Source of the DNA: Paraburkholderia tropica | Lineage (GTDB): Bacteria; Pseudomonadota; Gammaproteobacteria; Burkholderiales; Burkholderiaceae | Length of the DNA stretch: 64,000 nt | Reading direction: 5' to 3' | Assembly: GCF_914484835.1 (NCBI RefSeq) | Contig: NZ_CAJZAR010000030.1 | Location: 1 to 64,000 of the forward strand | Shown here: positions 46,584 through 58,065 of the stretch, piece after piece | Position numbering within the stretch: the stretch's first letter is position 1 | How the letters are laid out: each line of letters starts with the position of its first letter | Position numbers and translations under genes: made by a program | Notes under the pieces: generated by a model | Told to the model about the DNA's origin: nothing | What the model saw: only the letters and a program-made list of their open reading frames with translations | Database searches by the model: none

Positions 46584-46684
46584 TCGCGCGTTTCGGGTTG
46601 CAGCGGTGGCGCATGTATTCGATGCCGCGCACCGCACCGCGCTGCATCCCCTGAAACCGACACGATCAAGCAGGAGCAGTACCC

Positions 46685-48073
<1,389 letters not shown>

Positions 48074-48181
48074 TGTGAGCGCGTGCGGCTGCTGACGTCA
48101 CCCGAAGCGACTCGAAGCGACTGGAAGCAACTCGAAACGATCCACCCGATTCACGACAAGAACGAAGGAGATGGCATCGCC

Positions 48182-49912
48182 ATGCAGCAGCCGAACGAAC
48201 CGAATCGCGCCGATCACGACAACAAGGCCAGCGTGACCGGCGCGCGCCTCGTCGTCGATGCGCTCGTCGCCAATGGCGTCGAGCGCGTGTTTTGCGTGCC
48301 CGGCGAGAGCTATCTTGCCGTGCTCGACGCGCTCGCCGACGAGACCACGCGCATCGACACCCTCGTGTGCCGTCACGAAGCCGCCGCCGCCAACATGGCC
48401 GAAGCGGTCGGCAAGCTCACGGGCAAGCCGGGCGTGGCGCTCGTCACGCGCGGGCCGGGCGCGACGCACGCCTCGATCGGCGTGCACACCGCGTTTCAGG
48501 ATTCGTCGCCGATGATCCTGCTGATCGGCCAGGTCGCGCGCGAGCAGATGGACCGCGAGGCGTTTCAGGAAATCGACTATCGGCGCATGTTCGGCCAGAT
48601 GGCGAAGTGGGTCGCGCAAATCGACGACGCGCGCCGCGTGCCCGAATACCTGAGCCACGCGTTTCATGTGGCGATGTCGGGGCGTCCCGGTCCCGTCGTG
48701 CTCGCGCTGCCCGAGGACATGCTCAGCGGCGCGATTCCCGCCGCCGAAGCGCAAGCCACGCCGCCCGCCGCGCAGCGCGTGCAGGCCTCGCCGTCGCAGG
48801 CGCAGATCGAGCGCGTGCGCGATCTGCTCGCGAACGCGAAGCAGCCGTTCGTGATCGCGGGCGGCCACGGCTGGACGCCGCAGGCGTGCGCCGATCTGCA
48901 ACGTTTCGTCGAGAACTGGCAGTTGCCCGTGGGCCTCGCGTTCCGCTTCCAGGACACGCTCGACAACGATCATCCGAACTACGCGGGCGACGTGGGCCTC
49001 GGCGCGAATCCGGCGCTGAGCGCGCGCATCCGCGAAGCCGACGTGCTGCTCGCGCTCGGGCCGCGTCTGGGCGAAGCCACCACGGCGGGCTATGCGCTGC
49101 TCGATATTCCGAAGACGAAGCAGACGCTCATTCACGTGCATCAGGGCGCGGAAGAACTCGGGCGCGTCTATGCCGCCGATCTGCCGATCGTCTCCGGTCT
49201 CGCGGAGTTCGCCGCGCAACTGGCCGCGCTGCCCGCGCCCGATTCGGTCGCCTGGACCGGCAGCGCGACGCAGGCGCACGACGCCTATCTCGCGTGGCGC
49301 GCGCCGCGCCCGATGCCCGGCGACGTGCAACTCGGCGAAGTGATGCAGCAACTGCGCGCGCGCCTGCCCGACGACGCCATCGTCACCAACGGCGCGGGCA
49401 ACTACGCGACGTGGCTGCATCGGCATTTCGCGTATCGACACTTCCGCTCGCAGCTCGCGCCCACCAGCGGCGCGATGGGTTACGGCGTGCCCGCGGCCAT
49501 CGCGGCGAAGTCGCTGTATCCGCAACGCGCCGTGGTCGCGCTCGCGGGCGACGGCTGTTTCATGATGGCCTCGTCCGAACTTGCGACGGCGATGCAGTAC
49601 GGCCTGAACGTGGTGTTCATCGTCGTGAACAACAGCCACTACGGCACGATCCGCATGCATCAGGAGCGCAACTATCCGGACCGCGTGCACGGCACGCAGC
49701 TCACCAATCCGGATTTCGCGGCCTTCGCGCAGTCGTTCGGCGCGCACGGCGAAACAGTGACGAGCACGGCGCAGTTCGCGGGTGCCCTCGATCGCGCGTT
49801 GAACGCGGGCAAGCCCGCGCTGATCGAGATTCGCGTGACGAAGGAAGCGAGCACGCCCGCCGCCACGCTCGAACAGGTTCGCGAACAGGGGCGCAAGGCG
49901 CGAGCGCAGTGA
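48182..49912 (+). CDS. Thiamine-diphosphate-binding enzyme, acetolactate-synthase-like
   Basis: A 576-residue ThDP enzyme. It has the Pyr domain Glu region (VERVFCVPGESYLAVLDALA, RHEAAAANMAEAVGKLTGKP) and the C-terminal ThDP motif GDGCFMMASSELATAMQYGL to NNSHYGTIRMH. The absence of a linked small subunit argues for a catabolic or decarboxylase-type enzyme rather than biosynthetic IlvB. Start ATG 48182 with AAGGAG upstream; the track frame from 48083 begins earlier without support. The substrate is unknown. Confidence 0.85.
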   Translation: MQQPNEPNRADHDNKASVTGARLVVDALVANGVERVFCVPGESYLAVLDALADETTRIDTLVCRHEAAAANMAEAVGKLTGKPGVALVTRGPGATHASIGVHTAFQDSSPMILLIGQVAREQMDREAFQEIDYRRMFGQMAKWVAQIDDARRVPEYLSHAFHVAMSGRPGPVVLALPEDMLSGAIPAAEAQATPPAAQRVQASPSQAQIERVRDLLANAKQPFVIAGGHGWTPQACADLQRFVENWQLPVGLAFRFQDTLDNDHPNYAGDVGLGANPALSARIREADVLLALGPRLGEATTAGYALLDIPKTKQTLIHVHQGAEELGRVYAADLPIVSGLAEFAAQLAALPAPDSVAWTGSATQAHDAYLAWRAPRPMPGDVQLGEVMQQLRARLPDDAIVTNGAGNYATWLHRHFAYRHFRSQLAPTSGAMGYGVPAAIAAKSLYPQRAVVALAGDGCFMMASSELATAMQYGLNVVFIVVNNSHYGTIRMHQERNYPDRVHGTQLTNPDFAAFAQSFGAHGETVTSTAQFAGALDRALNAGKPALIEIRVTKEASTPAATLEQVREQGRKARAQ

Positions 49913-49991
49913 AGTGCCATCAAGTCGTTAGCGATCCTGAATAGCCTCACCTTTCGCGCGAGTCGCGCACCGTCGCGATCGAAGCCCAAAC

Positions 49992-50030
49992 AAAAAGCCC
50001 CGCAGGTTTGAAGCCTGCGGGGCTTTTTTA
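49992..50030. terminator. Bidirectional terminator after the ThDP enzyme
   Basis: AAAAGCCCCGCAGG and CCTGCGGGGCTTTT form a 14-bp stem around a 7-nt loop. A T-run follows on the + strand and its mirror image on the minus strand, so it also stops the convergent binding-protein gene. Confidence 0.9.
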
Positions 50031-50070
50031 CAGCGCCTGACCGCGCAGAGCGGTCAGGGTCAGGCAGCGA

Positions 50071-51219
50071 TTACTTGCCGCCCACGCTTTGCAGCGTCGT
50101 CCACTTGCCGTCGACGACCTTGTACAGCGTGATGCCGCCGTTCTTCAGGTCGCCCTTCGCGTCATACGCGAGGTCAGCCGACGTGACCGACGGCATGCTC
50201 GTCTTCGCGAGGAACGGCAGGTACTTCGCCGGGTCGGTCGAGTTGGCCTTCTTCATGGCGTCGAACATGGCCATCGCGCCGTCGTAAGCGTACGGCGAGT
50301 ACGTCTGGACGTCTTCACCGAAGCGCTTCTTGTACTTCTCGACGTAGTCCTTGCCGCCAGGCATCTGGTCGAGCGGCAGGCCCGCCAGCGAAGCCACCGT
50401 GCCGTTGGCCGCGTCGCCCGCGATCTTCAGGAACGTCGGCGTGTGGACCATTTCGCCGCCCATCAGCGGCGCCTTGATGCCCAGCGACTTCATCTGCTTG
50501 ACCATCGGCGCGGCTTGCGAATCGGCGCCGCCGAAGTAGACGAGGTCGGGGTTCATCGCCTTGGCCTTCGTCAGGACCGACTTGAAGTCGACGGCCTTGT
50601 CGTTGGTGTATTCGCGGTCGATGATGTTGCCGCCCGCAGCCTTCGCAGCCTTCGCGAATTCGTCGGCGAGACCCTGGCCGTAAGCCGTGCGGTCGTCGAT
50701 CACGACGATCTTCTTCAGGCCCAGGTTCTTCACCGCGAACGCGCCGGCCACCGAGCCTTGCTGCGTGTCCGAGGTCATCATGCGGAACGTGGTCTTGAAG
50801 CCTTGCTGCGTGTACTCAGGCGCGGTCGCCATGGCGATCTGCGGGATGCCTGCGTTCGCGTAGATGCGCGAAGCCGGGATCGTCGTGCCCGAGTTGAAGT
50901 GGCCGAGCATGCCCTTGATGCCGTCGTCGACGAGCTTCTGCGCGACCGTCGTGCCCGTGCGCGGGTCAGCCTGGTCGTCCGCCGAATCCAGCACGAAGTG
51001 AACCGGCTTGCCGCCGATCACCGGCTTGGTCGCGTTCATTTCCTCGACGGCCAGCGTGATGCCGTTCTGGAAGTCCTTGCCGTAGTGCGCCTGCGCACCG
51101 GTCATCGGGCCCGCGAAACCAATCTTGACGTCTTCCGCCTGCTGCGCCTGCGCGGTCCCCGCCAGCGACAGGGCCGCAACCAGCGCTGCGCCTGCCAGCT
51201 GCTTCATCGTGTGTTGCAT
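50071..51219 (-). CDS. Branched-chain amino-acid ABC transporter substrate-binding protein
   Basis: A 382-residue periplasmic binding protein of the LivK/Leu-Ile-Val family with a signal peptide ending TAQA-Q. The mature part starts VKIGFAGPMTGAQAHYGKDF and has the ligand-binding lobe GMLGHFNSGTTIPASRIYAN. AAGGAG precedes the ATG at 51219. It lies 92 bp after putA on the same strand without any permease gene, so the transporter is encoded elsewhere. Confidence 0.92.
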   Translation of the reverse strand: MQHTMKQLAGAALVAALSLAGTAQAQQAEDVKIGFAGPMTGAQAHYGKDFQNGITLAVEEMNATKPVIGGKPVHFVLDSADDQADPRTGTTVAQKLVDDGIKGMLGHFNSGTTIPASRIYANAGIPQIAMATAPEYTQQGFKTTFRMMTSDTQQGSVAGAFAVKNLGLKKIVVIDDRTAYGQGLADEFAKAAKAAGGNIIDREYTNDKAVDFKSVLTKAKAMNPDLVYFGGADSQAAPMVKQMKSLGIKAPLMGGEMVHTPTFLKIAGDAANGTVASLAGLPLDQMPGGKDYVEKYKKRFGEDVQTYSPYAYDGAMAMFDAMKKANSTDPAKYLPFLAKTSMPSVTSADLAYDAKGDLKNGGITLYKVVDGKWTTLQSVGGK

Positions 51220-51311
51220 AGCTTCTCCTTGGTACCAGGTATCAAATGAGCGGCTTCGGCGCGAGCCTTGCCGCTTCCTTGTCTTGAGACGATCGACAGT
51301 ATGGACTGTGC

Positions 51312-54300
51312 TTAGCCGATCGTCATCAGATTTGCATTACCGCCTGCGGCCGCGGTATTCACGCTCACCGAGCGTTCCGTGAGCAGGCGTTCGAGCGCGT
51401 AATCTTCGTCGCCGTTGGCGAGCGCATGCGCCGCCACGCCTTGCACCGAGACGATCGGACCGCCGCGCTTGGCCACGTCCTTCACGAGACCGAGCAGTTC
51501 GTCGCTGTCGCCTTCGAACAGCACGGCGTCGAAGTCGGCATCGGCCGTCTTCTTGATCGCAACGTGCGGCTTCAGCGAAGCAGGCAGCGCGGTCACCAGC
51601 GCTTCACCGGCCGCGCCCTGGAACAGCGCGCGGTTGCCCGTCGCCAGCACGACCGCGAGTTGCGCGCGCGCGCCGGTCGGCGTCGAGGCCACGCACAGCA
51701 CCGTGCCGCGCGCCGAAAGCGTGTAGGTGTTGCGCTCGCCCGTCGGGCCAGGCAGCACGGCCGTGGCGCCCGCGAGCACGTATTCCAGATAGCCTTCGCA
51801 GCGCGCCGCGAGTGCCGGTTCGCGTTCGGCGATCAGCCAGTCGCGCAGCACCGCGAGATTCGCTTGCGCCGACTGCGGACGCTCGCCGTTCTCGCCTTGC
51901 GGCATGTCGACCACCAGCGCCTTCGTGAGCGACTGCGGCAGACCCGCCGGACGCTTGGCCAGCAGACGCGACAGATACAGCGCGCCACCAGCCTTCGGAC
52001 CCGTGCCCGACAGCCCTTCGCCGCCGAACGGCTGCACGCCGACCACCGCGCCGATCACGTTGCGGTTCACGTAGATGTTGCCCACATGCGCGCGGCCCAC
52101 GACGTGCGCGATCGTTTCGTCGATACGCGTGTGGATGCCGAGCGTGAGGCCGTAACCCGTCGCGCGGATCTGTTCGAGCAGCTTGTCGAGCTGGCTGCGG
52201 CGATAGCGGATCACGTGCAGCACCGGGCCGAACACTTCGCGCTTGAGTTCGTCGAGGCTGTCGATTTCGATCAGCGTCGGCGGCACGAAGGTGCCTGCGC
52301 CGCAGCTGTCGGCCATCGACATCTGCGTGACCTTGCGGCCCTTCTCGCGCATCGTCGCGACGTGCGTGTCGATACCGCGCTTGGCTTCCACGTCGATCAC
52401 CGGACCGACGTCGGCCGAGAGACGATCAGGATTGCCAATCGCCAGTTCCTTCATCGCGCCCGTGAGCATTTCGAGCGTGCGCTCGGCCACATCGTCTTGC
52501 AGACACAGCACGCGCAGCGCCGAGCAGCGCTGGCCCGCCGAGTCAAACGCGCTTTGCAGCACATCGGCGACGACCTGTTCCGCGAGCGCCGACGAATCGA
52601 CGATCATCGCGTTCTGACCACCCGTTTCGGCGATCAGCGGAATCGGACGGCCATCCGAATCCAGTCGTTGCGAGAGCGTCTTGTTGATCAGGCGCGCGAC
52701 TTCGGTCGAGCCCGTGAACATGACGGCGCGCGTGCGGTGATCGGCGACCAGCGCCGCGCCCACGGTTTCGCCATCGCCCGGCAGCAGTTGCACCGCACCG
52801 GCAGGCACGCCCGCTTCGCGCAGGATGCGCACGGCTTGCGCGGCGATCAGCGGCGTTTGTTCGGCGGGCTTCGCGAGCACCGTGTTACCGGCGGCGAGCG
52901 CGGCGGCGACCTGGCCCATGAAGATCGCCAGCGGGAAATTCCACGGGCTGATACAGACGACCGGACCGAGCGGACGATGCGTGTCGTTCGAGAATTCCTC
53001 GCGGATCTGCGTCGAGTAATAGCGCAGGAAGTCGATCGCTTCGCGGATTTCCGCAACGGCGTTCGGCAGCGACTTGCCCGCTTCGCGCACGATCAGGCCC
53101 ATCAGCGTGTGCATCTGCGCTTCGAGCAGATCGGCGGCGCGCGCGAGGCAGTCGGCGCGCGCATCGACGGGCGTGGCCTGCCAGATCGGCGCGGCGGCGA
53201 CAGCGTGCGAGAGCGCGGCGCTCACGTGCTCGCTCGTCGCTTCCACCACGGTGCCGACCAGATCGCGATGATCGGCCGGATTGCGCACGTCGCGCGCGGT
53301 GCCTTCGGCCTGATCGATATCGGCGAGCATCGGCGCGGCGCGCCACGGATGATGCGCGCTCGCCAGCAGCGCCGACGACAGCGACGCGAGGCGATGTTCG
53401 TTCGAGAGATCGAGGCCCATCGAATTCAGACGCTCGGCGCCGAACAGTTCGCGCGGCAGCGGAATCTTCGTGTGCGGCGCGCCCGGCGGCACGACCTTCG
53501 CGGCGTCGTCGACGGGGTTCGTCACGAGTTCGGCGACCGGCACGGTTTCATCGGCGATGCGGTTCACGAACGACGTGTTCGCGCCGTTTTCGAGCAGACG
53601 GCGCACGAGGTACGCGAGCAGCGTTTCGTGCGTACCGACCGGCGCGTAGACGCGGCACGGACGGTTCAGCTTGCCCTGCGCGAGCGGGCCCGTGACTTCT
53701 TCGTACAGCGGCTCGCCCATGCCGTGCAGGCACTGGAATTCGTACTGGCCGGGATAGTAGTTGTTGCCCGCGAGGTGATAGATCGCGGCCAGCGTGTACG
53801 CGTTGTGCGTGGCGAACTGCGGATACACCGCGTCGGGCGCGCCGAGCAGCTTCTTCGCGCACGCGAGGTACGAGACGTCCGTGTAGATCTTGCGCGTGTA
53901 GACCGGATAGCCTTCGAGGCCGTCGAGCTGCGCACGCTTGATTTCCGTGTCCCAGTACGCGCCCTTCACGAGGCGCACCATGATGCGGTGACGGCTGCGG
54001 CGCGCCAGATCGACGATGTAGTCGATCACGAACGGGCAGCGCTTCTGGTACGCCTGCACCACGAAGCCGATACCGTTCCAGCCCGCGAGTTCCGAATCGA
54101 AACAGAGCGCTTCGAGCAGGTCGAGGGAGAGTTCGAGGCGGTCGGCTTCTTCGGCGTCGATATTGAGGCCGATGTCGTAGCGGCGCGCGAGAACCGCGAG
54201 CGCACGCACGCGCGGCAGCAGTTCGTTCATCGTGCGTTCCTGCTGCGCGCGCGAGTAGCGCGGATGCAGAGCGGAAAGCTTGATCGAGATGCCCGGGCCT

Positions 54301-55253
54301 TCGTAAATGCCGCGTCCGCCCGCGGCCTTGCCGATCGCGTGGATCGCCTGCTCGTACGAGGCGTAGTAACGCTGCGCGTCGGCTTCGGTCGTGGCCGCTT
54401 CGCCGAGCATGTCGTACGAGTAGCGGAAGCCGCGCGCTTCGAACTTGCGGCTGTTCGCGAGCGCCTCGGAGATGTTTTCGCCGGTGACGAACTGCTCGCC
54501 CATCAGGCGCATCGCCATGTCGACGCCCTTGCGGATCAGCGGCTCGCCGCCCTTGCCGATCATGCGCGTGAGCGCCGACGACAGACCCGTCTCGCTATTC
54601 GTCGTGACCAGCTTGCCGGTGATCATGAGGCCCCAGGTCGCGGCGTTCACGAACAGCGACGGCGCGTGGCCCACGTGCGATTTCCAGTCGCCCTTGCTGA
54701 TCTTGTCGCGGATCAGCGCGTCGCGCGTGGCGCGGTCGGGAATGCGCAGCAGCGCTTCGGCGAGGCACATCAGCGCGACACCTTCCTGGCTCGACAGCGA
54801 GAACTCGTGGATCAGGCCTTCGACGCCGCCGCCCGTGCGCTTGGCGCGCAGCGTTTCGACGAGCTTGGTCGCGAGCTTGGTGACGTCGCCGGTCAAATTG
54901 GCGGGCAGGCGCGCTTCGCCGATCAGGAACGGCACGCACTCCGGCTCCGGGCGGCGGTACGCGGCCGTGATGGCCGCGCGCAGCACCGACTGCGGTTGCA
55001 CGTTTTGCGCGAATTCGAGGAAGGGATGCGAGGCGTACTCGTCGGGGCCGTCGGTGGAACCGTCGCCCAGATCGGTAGCGCCGACGTGGCCGTTCAGTTC
55101 CGGCGGCAGCTGGCCGTGCTCGATCTTCTCGAGGTAAGCGAAGATGGCCTGCTTGATGAGCCAGTGCGGGGTGCGCTCGAGGCGCGTGGCGGCGTCTTTG
55201 AGCCGCGAGCGGAGGAGGTCGTCGACCTTGACGCCAAGGGTGGTGCTAGCCAT
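51312..55253 (-). CDS. putA: Trifunctional proline utilisation protein PutA
   Basis: A 1313-residue enzyme that oxidises proline to glutamate in two steps and also represses its own gene. The order is: N-terminal ribbon-helix-helix DNA-binding domain (residues 1-47, MASTTLGVKVDDLLRSRLKD), proline dehydrogenase domain (about 190-560, including RGFRYSYDMLGEAATTEADA and IKLSALHPRYSR), then P5C dehydrogenase with Glu in IAETGGQNAMIV and catalytic Cys in SAGQRCSALRVL. The start at 55253 gives the full RHH domain. Two GTTGCA half sites lie 77 bp upstream. Confidence 0.96.
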   Translation of the reverse strand: MASTTLGVKVDDLLRSRLKDAATRLERTPHWLIKQAIFAYLEKIEHGQLPPELNGHVGATDLGDGSTDGPDEYASHPFLEFAQNVQPQSVLRAAITAAYRRPEPECVPFLIGEARLPANLTGDVTKLATKLVETLRAKRTGGGVEGLIHEFSLSSQEGVALMCLAEALLRIPDRATRDALIRDKISKGDWKSHVGHAPSLFVNAATWGLMITGKLVTTNSETGLSSALTRMIGKGGEPLIRKGVDMAMRLMGEQFVTGENISEALANSRKFEARGFRYSYDMLGEAATTEADAQRYYASYEQAIHAIGKAAGGRGIYEGPGISIKLSALHPRYSRAQQERTMNELLPRVRALAVLARRYDIGLNIDAEEADRLELSLDLLEALCFDSELAGWNGIGFVVQAYQKRCPFVIDYIVDLARRSRHRIMVRLVKGAYWDTEIKRAQLDGLEGYPVYTRKIYTDVSYLACAKKLLGAPDAVYPQFATHNAYTLAAIYHLAGNNYYPGQYEFQCLHGMGEPLYEEVTGPLAQGKLNRPCRVYAPVGTHETLLAYLVRRLLENGANTSFVNRIADETVPVAELVTNPVDDAAKVVPPGAPHTKIPLPRELFGAERLNSMGLDLSNEHRLASLSSALLASAHHPWRAAPMLADIDQAEGTARDVRNPADHRDLVGTVVEATSEHVSAALSHAVAAAPIWQATPVDARADCLARAADLLEAQMHTLMGLIVREAGKSLPNAVAEIREAIDFLRYYSTQIREEFSNDTHRPLGPVVCISPWNFPLAIFMGQVAAALAAGNTVLAKPAEQTPLIAAQAVRILREAGVPAGAVQLLPGDGETVGAALVADHRTRAVMFTGSTEVARLINKTLSQRLDSDGRPIPLIAETGGQNAMIVDSSALAEQVVADVLQSAFDSAGQRCSALRVLCLQDDVAERTLEMLTGAMKELAIGNPDRLSADVGPVIDVEAKRGIDTHVATMREKGRKVTQMSMADSCGAGTFVPPTLIEIDSLDELKREVFGPVLHVIRYRRSQLDKLLEQIRATGYGLTLGIHTRIDETIAHVVGRAHVGNIYVNRNVIGAVVGVQPFGGEGLSGTGPKAGGALYLSRLLAKRPAGLPQSLTKALVVDMPQGENGERPQSAQANLAVLRDWLIAEREPALAARCEGYLEYVLAGATAVLPGPTGERNTYTLSARGTVLCVASTPTGARAQLAVVLATGNRALFQGAAGEALVTALPASLKPHVAIKKTADADFDAVLFEGDSDELLGLVKDVAKRGGPIVSVQGVAAHALANGDEDYALERLLTERSVSVNTAAAGGNANLMTIG

Positions 55254-55329
55254 GTTTCCTTCGTATGCCGGCTGACCCGCACCGGCCAAGACTGAAAAAG
55301 TTGGCGAATCGTACCCCTCCAATTAAAAA

Positions 55330-55360
55330 GGTGCAACCATTCAAAATGTCTGGTTGCACC
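55330..55360. promoter_or_regulatory. Probable PutA operator
   Basis: GGTGCAACCA and TGGTTGCACC form a perfect 10-bp inverted repeat with an 11-bp spacer. Each arm contains GTTGCA, the known PutA half site in enterics, and the encoded PutA has the matching RHH domain. It is 77 bp upstream of the putA start. Confidence 0.75.
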
Positions 55361-55541
55361 CCGCGTGAAGCCCCGTGTGGCCTGGGTTTGCGCCGGATGC
55401 CCGCCAGTCGTGGCAGTGCGGCTGCACTCGGTATTTTCCCTGGCCCACACTTTCTGGGTAACCCTAATCGTTTCTGTCGCCGTGCCGTTATACAAAGAAC
55501 AACGGGGAGCCGGACGTTCGAACCGGCGCGAGGACCAAAAA

Positions 55542-55691
55542 ATGGAAAAGTGGCTGGTGGTGGCAGGTGTCTGGAGCATGTGCGCGCTGTGCGCCGTGCT
55601 GTTCATTCGTGGCGCGACGTTGTCGGAGACGCGCAAGCTGCGCGTCGCCCGCGCCGATCAGGGAGACGCGTCGGGAGCGGCGAAGCGCTAA
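55542..55691 (+). CDS. Possible 49-residue membrane peptide
   Basis: Starts at ATG 55542 (MEKWLVVAGVWSMCALCAVL), with one strongly hydrophobic segment and a charged C-terminus. It runs divergent from putA and convergent with priA. The upstream in-frame part is not coding-like. Such small inner-membrane peptides are common but hard to confirm. Confidence 0.45.
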   Translation: MEKWLVVAGVWSMCALCAVLFIRGATLSETRKLRVARADQGDASGAAKR

Positions 55692-55731
55692 GGCGCCGAC
55701 AGCAGGCAACGGGGGTTGCCCGCCAGGCGCG

Positions 55732-58065
55732 TCAGATATCGAGCGGATCGACTTCGAGATTCCAGCGCAGCACGCCGCGTAGCGCGCGCAGCGCCGGTTG
55801 CCACGCGTGCAGCGTCGCCTGCAGGGCCGCGCGCGACTGGCTCTCGATGAGCAGCTGCGCGCGGTGCACGTTCATCACCTTGACGATGGTGAGCGGCACG
55901 GCGTCGTAGGCCATCACGCGCGAGGCGGCGGGAATCGCCGTGAGCGCGGCGGCGGCTTCGGCGAGAAACGCGAGCGCGGCTTCGAGCGTGCGCCCTTCGG
56001 CGCGCAGCAAGGCCTGATAGACGAACGGCGGCAGATGCGCGTCGCGGCGCTCCTTGACCTGCGAATTCGCGAAACCCACGTAATCGTGGCGCGCGAGCGC
56101 GTGGTAGATCGCGTGACGCGGATAACGCGTCTGCACCAGCACCTCGCCGGGCAATCCGGCGCGGCCCGCACGCCCGCTCACCTGCATCAGTTGCGCGAAC
56201 AGGCGCTCGCTCGCGCGGAAATCGTGCGAGAACAGCGCGTTGTCGGCGTTCAGCACGCCCACCAGCGAGACGCGCTGGAAGTCGTGCCCCTTCGCGACCA
56301 TCTGCGTGCCCACGAGGATATCGACTTCGCCCGCGTGCACGTCGGAAAAGAGCGCCTGCGCGCTGCCCTTGCGGCGCGTGCTGTCGGCATCGATGCGCAG
56401 CACCCGCGCACCCGGCACCGCGCTCGCGAGCGCTTCCTCGATGCGTTGCGTGCCGCGTCCCATCGGCGCGATATCGACGTTGCCGCACTCCGGGCACGAA
56501 TGCGGAATGCGCGCTTCCCAGCCGCAGTGATGGCAGCGCAGCGCCCGTTCGGGCTTGTGCAGCACGACGTAGGCGCTGCAGCGCGGACAGCCCGCGACCC
56601 AGCCGCAGGCGTCGCAGGCGAGCGTCGGCGCATAGCCACGCCGGTTCAGAAAAATCAGGCTCTGCTCGCCGCGCTCCAGGCGCGCCTTCATGGCCGCGAC
56701 CAGCGGGCCGGACAGCCCCTCGAACGAGGCGCGCCCGCGCCGCCGCTCCTCTTCCAGATCGATCAGCTTGACCGTCGGCAGCACGGCGTCGGCCATCGCG
56801 CGCCGTGACAGCGTGAGGCGCGTATAGCGGCCCTGATCGGCCTGCCACCAGCTTTCCAGCGACGGCGTGGCCGAGCCCAGCACGACCGGAATGGCGAGCT
56901 GCTTGGCGCGCCACACAGCCAGATCGCGCGCCGAGTAGCGCAGCCCTTCCTGCTGCTTGTAGGCGGGATCGTGCTCCTCGTCGACGACGATCATCGCCAG
57001 ATGCGGCAGCGAGGCCATCACGGCCAGCCGCGTGCCCAGCACGATGCGCGCGCGGCCCGTATGCGCGGCGAGCCAGTGGCGCGCGCGCTCGCCTTCGGCC
57101 AGCCCGCTGTGCAGCGTGACGATCGCGCCTTCGGGCAGCACGCCCGCGAAGCGCGTGCGGAACGCCGCCTCGAACTGCGGCGTCAGATTGATTTCGGGGA
57201 CCAGCACCAGCGCCTGCGCGTCGGGCTCGCGTTCGAGCCGCGCGGCCAGCGCGCGCAGATAGACCTCGGTCTTGCCGCTGCCCGTTACGCCGTGCAGCAG
57301 AAACGGCGCGAAGCCGCTCGAATCGACAATCGCTTCGACGGCTTCCTGCTGCTCGTCGCTGAGCCGATGCGGCGCGATCGTTGCGCGGGCACCGATGTTT
57401 CCATTCGTGCTGATGGACGGGATTACGCCGCCACTCGCACCGTCGCATTCGTCGGTAGATTTTACGGTCGGGATTTGCCCGGATGCGCGCGGCGCGGCGC
57501 CGAACTCCACGCACTCGTATTCGACCCAACCCGCATCGCGCCAAGAATCGAGCGTTGCGGCGGCCTTCGGATGCAGTGCGCGCGCATCGGCGAGATCGAG
57601 TTCACCTGCGGCCACGAGCGCCTCGGCGAGACGCCGCAGCGCGGCCGCGCGGGCGGGCAGTGCGTCGGGCAACGCTTCGCGGCCCGCAGGCAGCATCCGG
57701 TAACGCTCCTCGGGCGCCAGCAGACGCCGCCAGCGCGGCGGATCGCGCAACGCCTGCGGCAGCGCCGGCAACGCGACTTCGCCCAGACCGCGCTGGTAAT
57801 AGTCGGCGGCGAATTCCACGAGCGCGAGCCATTGCTGCGACAGTGGCGGGCACGACGCGCAGACCTCGATCACGTCGCGCAGCTTGTTCGCGGGCACCTC
57901 GCTGTGAGTGCTCACTTCCACGATGAGGCCCACGGACTCTCGCCGTCCGAACGGCACGCGCACGAGCATGCCCGGCCGGGGCTCGGGCCAGCCGTCGGGG
58001 TAGCGATAGTCGTAAAGCGCATCCAGCGGATGGTCGAGCGCGACACGCGCGAAACGCGTGCTCAT
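55732..58065 (-). CDS. priA: Primosomal protein N', replication restart helicase PriA
   Basis: A 777-residue helicase that reloads the replisome at stalled forks. After the DNA-binding N-terminal part (FARVALDHPLDALYDYRYPD) come Walker A (LHGVTGSGKTEVYLRAL) and DEEH (VVDEEHDPAYKQ). The zinc-binding cysteines in CDACGWVAGCPRC, CHHCGW and CPECGN match the family. It is about 45 residues longer than E. coli PriA, mostly owing to a variable linker before the helicase (about 185-235). The start at 58065 is the only good one. Confidence 0.94.
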   Translation of the reverse strand: MSTRFARVALDHPLDALYDYRYPDGWPEPRPGMLVRVPFGRRESVGLIVEVSTHSEVPANKLRDVIEVCASCPPLSQQWLALVEFAADYYQRGLGEVALPALPQALRDPPRWRRLLAPEERYRMLPAGREALPDALPARAAALRRLAEALVAAGELDLADARALHPKAAATLDSWRDAGWVEYECVEFGAAPRASGQIPTVKSTDECDGASGGVIPSISTNGNIGARATIAPHRLSDEQQEAVEAIVDSSGFAPFLLHGVTGSGKTEVYLRALAARLEREPDAQALVLVPEINLTPQFEAAFRTRFAGVLPEGAIVTLHSGLAEGERARHWLAAHTGRARIVLGTRLAVMASLPHLAMIVVDEEHDPAYKQQEGLRYSARDLAVWRAKQLAIPVVLGSATPSLESWWQADQGRYTRLTLSRRAMADAVLPTVKLIDLEEERRRGRASFEGLSGPLVAAMKARLERGEQSLIFLNRRGYAPTLACDACGWVAGCPRCSAYVVLHKPERALRCHHCGWEARIPHSCPECGNVDIAPMGRGTQRIEEALASAVPGARVLRIDADSTRRKGSAQALFSDVHAGEVDILVGTQMVAKGHDFQRVSLVGVLNADNALFSHDFRASERLFAQLMQVSGRAGRAGLPGEVLVQTRYPRHAIYHALARHDYVGFANSQVKERRDAHLPPFVYQALLRAEGRTLEAALAFLAEAAAALTAIPAASRVMAYDAVPLTIVKVMNVHRAQLLIESQSRAALQATLHAWQPALRALRGVLRWNLEVDPLDI

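Noticed and set aside
51426..55295. 1289-codon + strand ORF opposite putA
   Set aside because: Shadow of putA; composition is Arg-rich and motif-free.
55365..55691. 108-codon reading of the small gene near putA
   Set aside because: The N-terminal 59 codons cross the putA operator region and have no coding character; only the part from ATG 55542 has a plausible protein.
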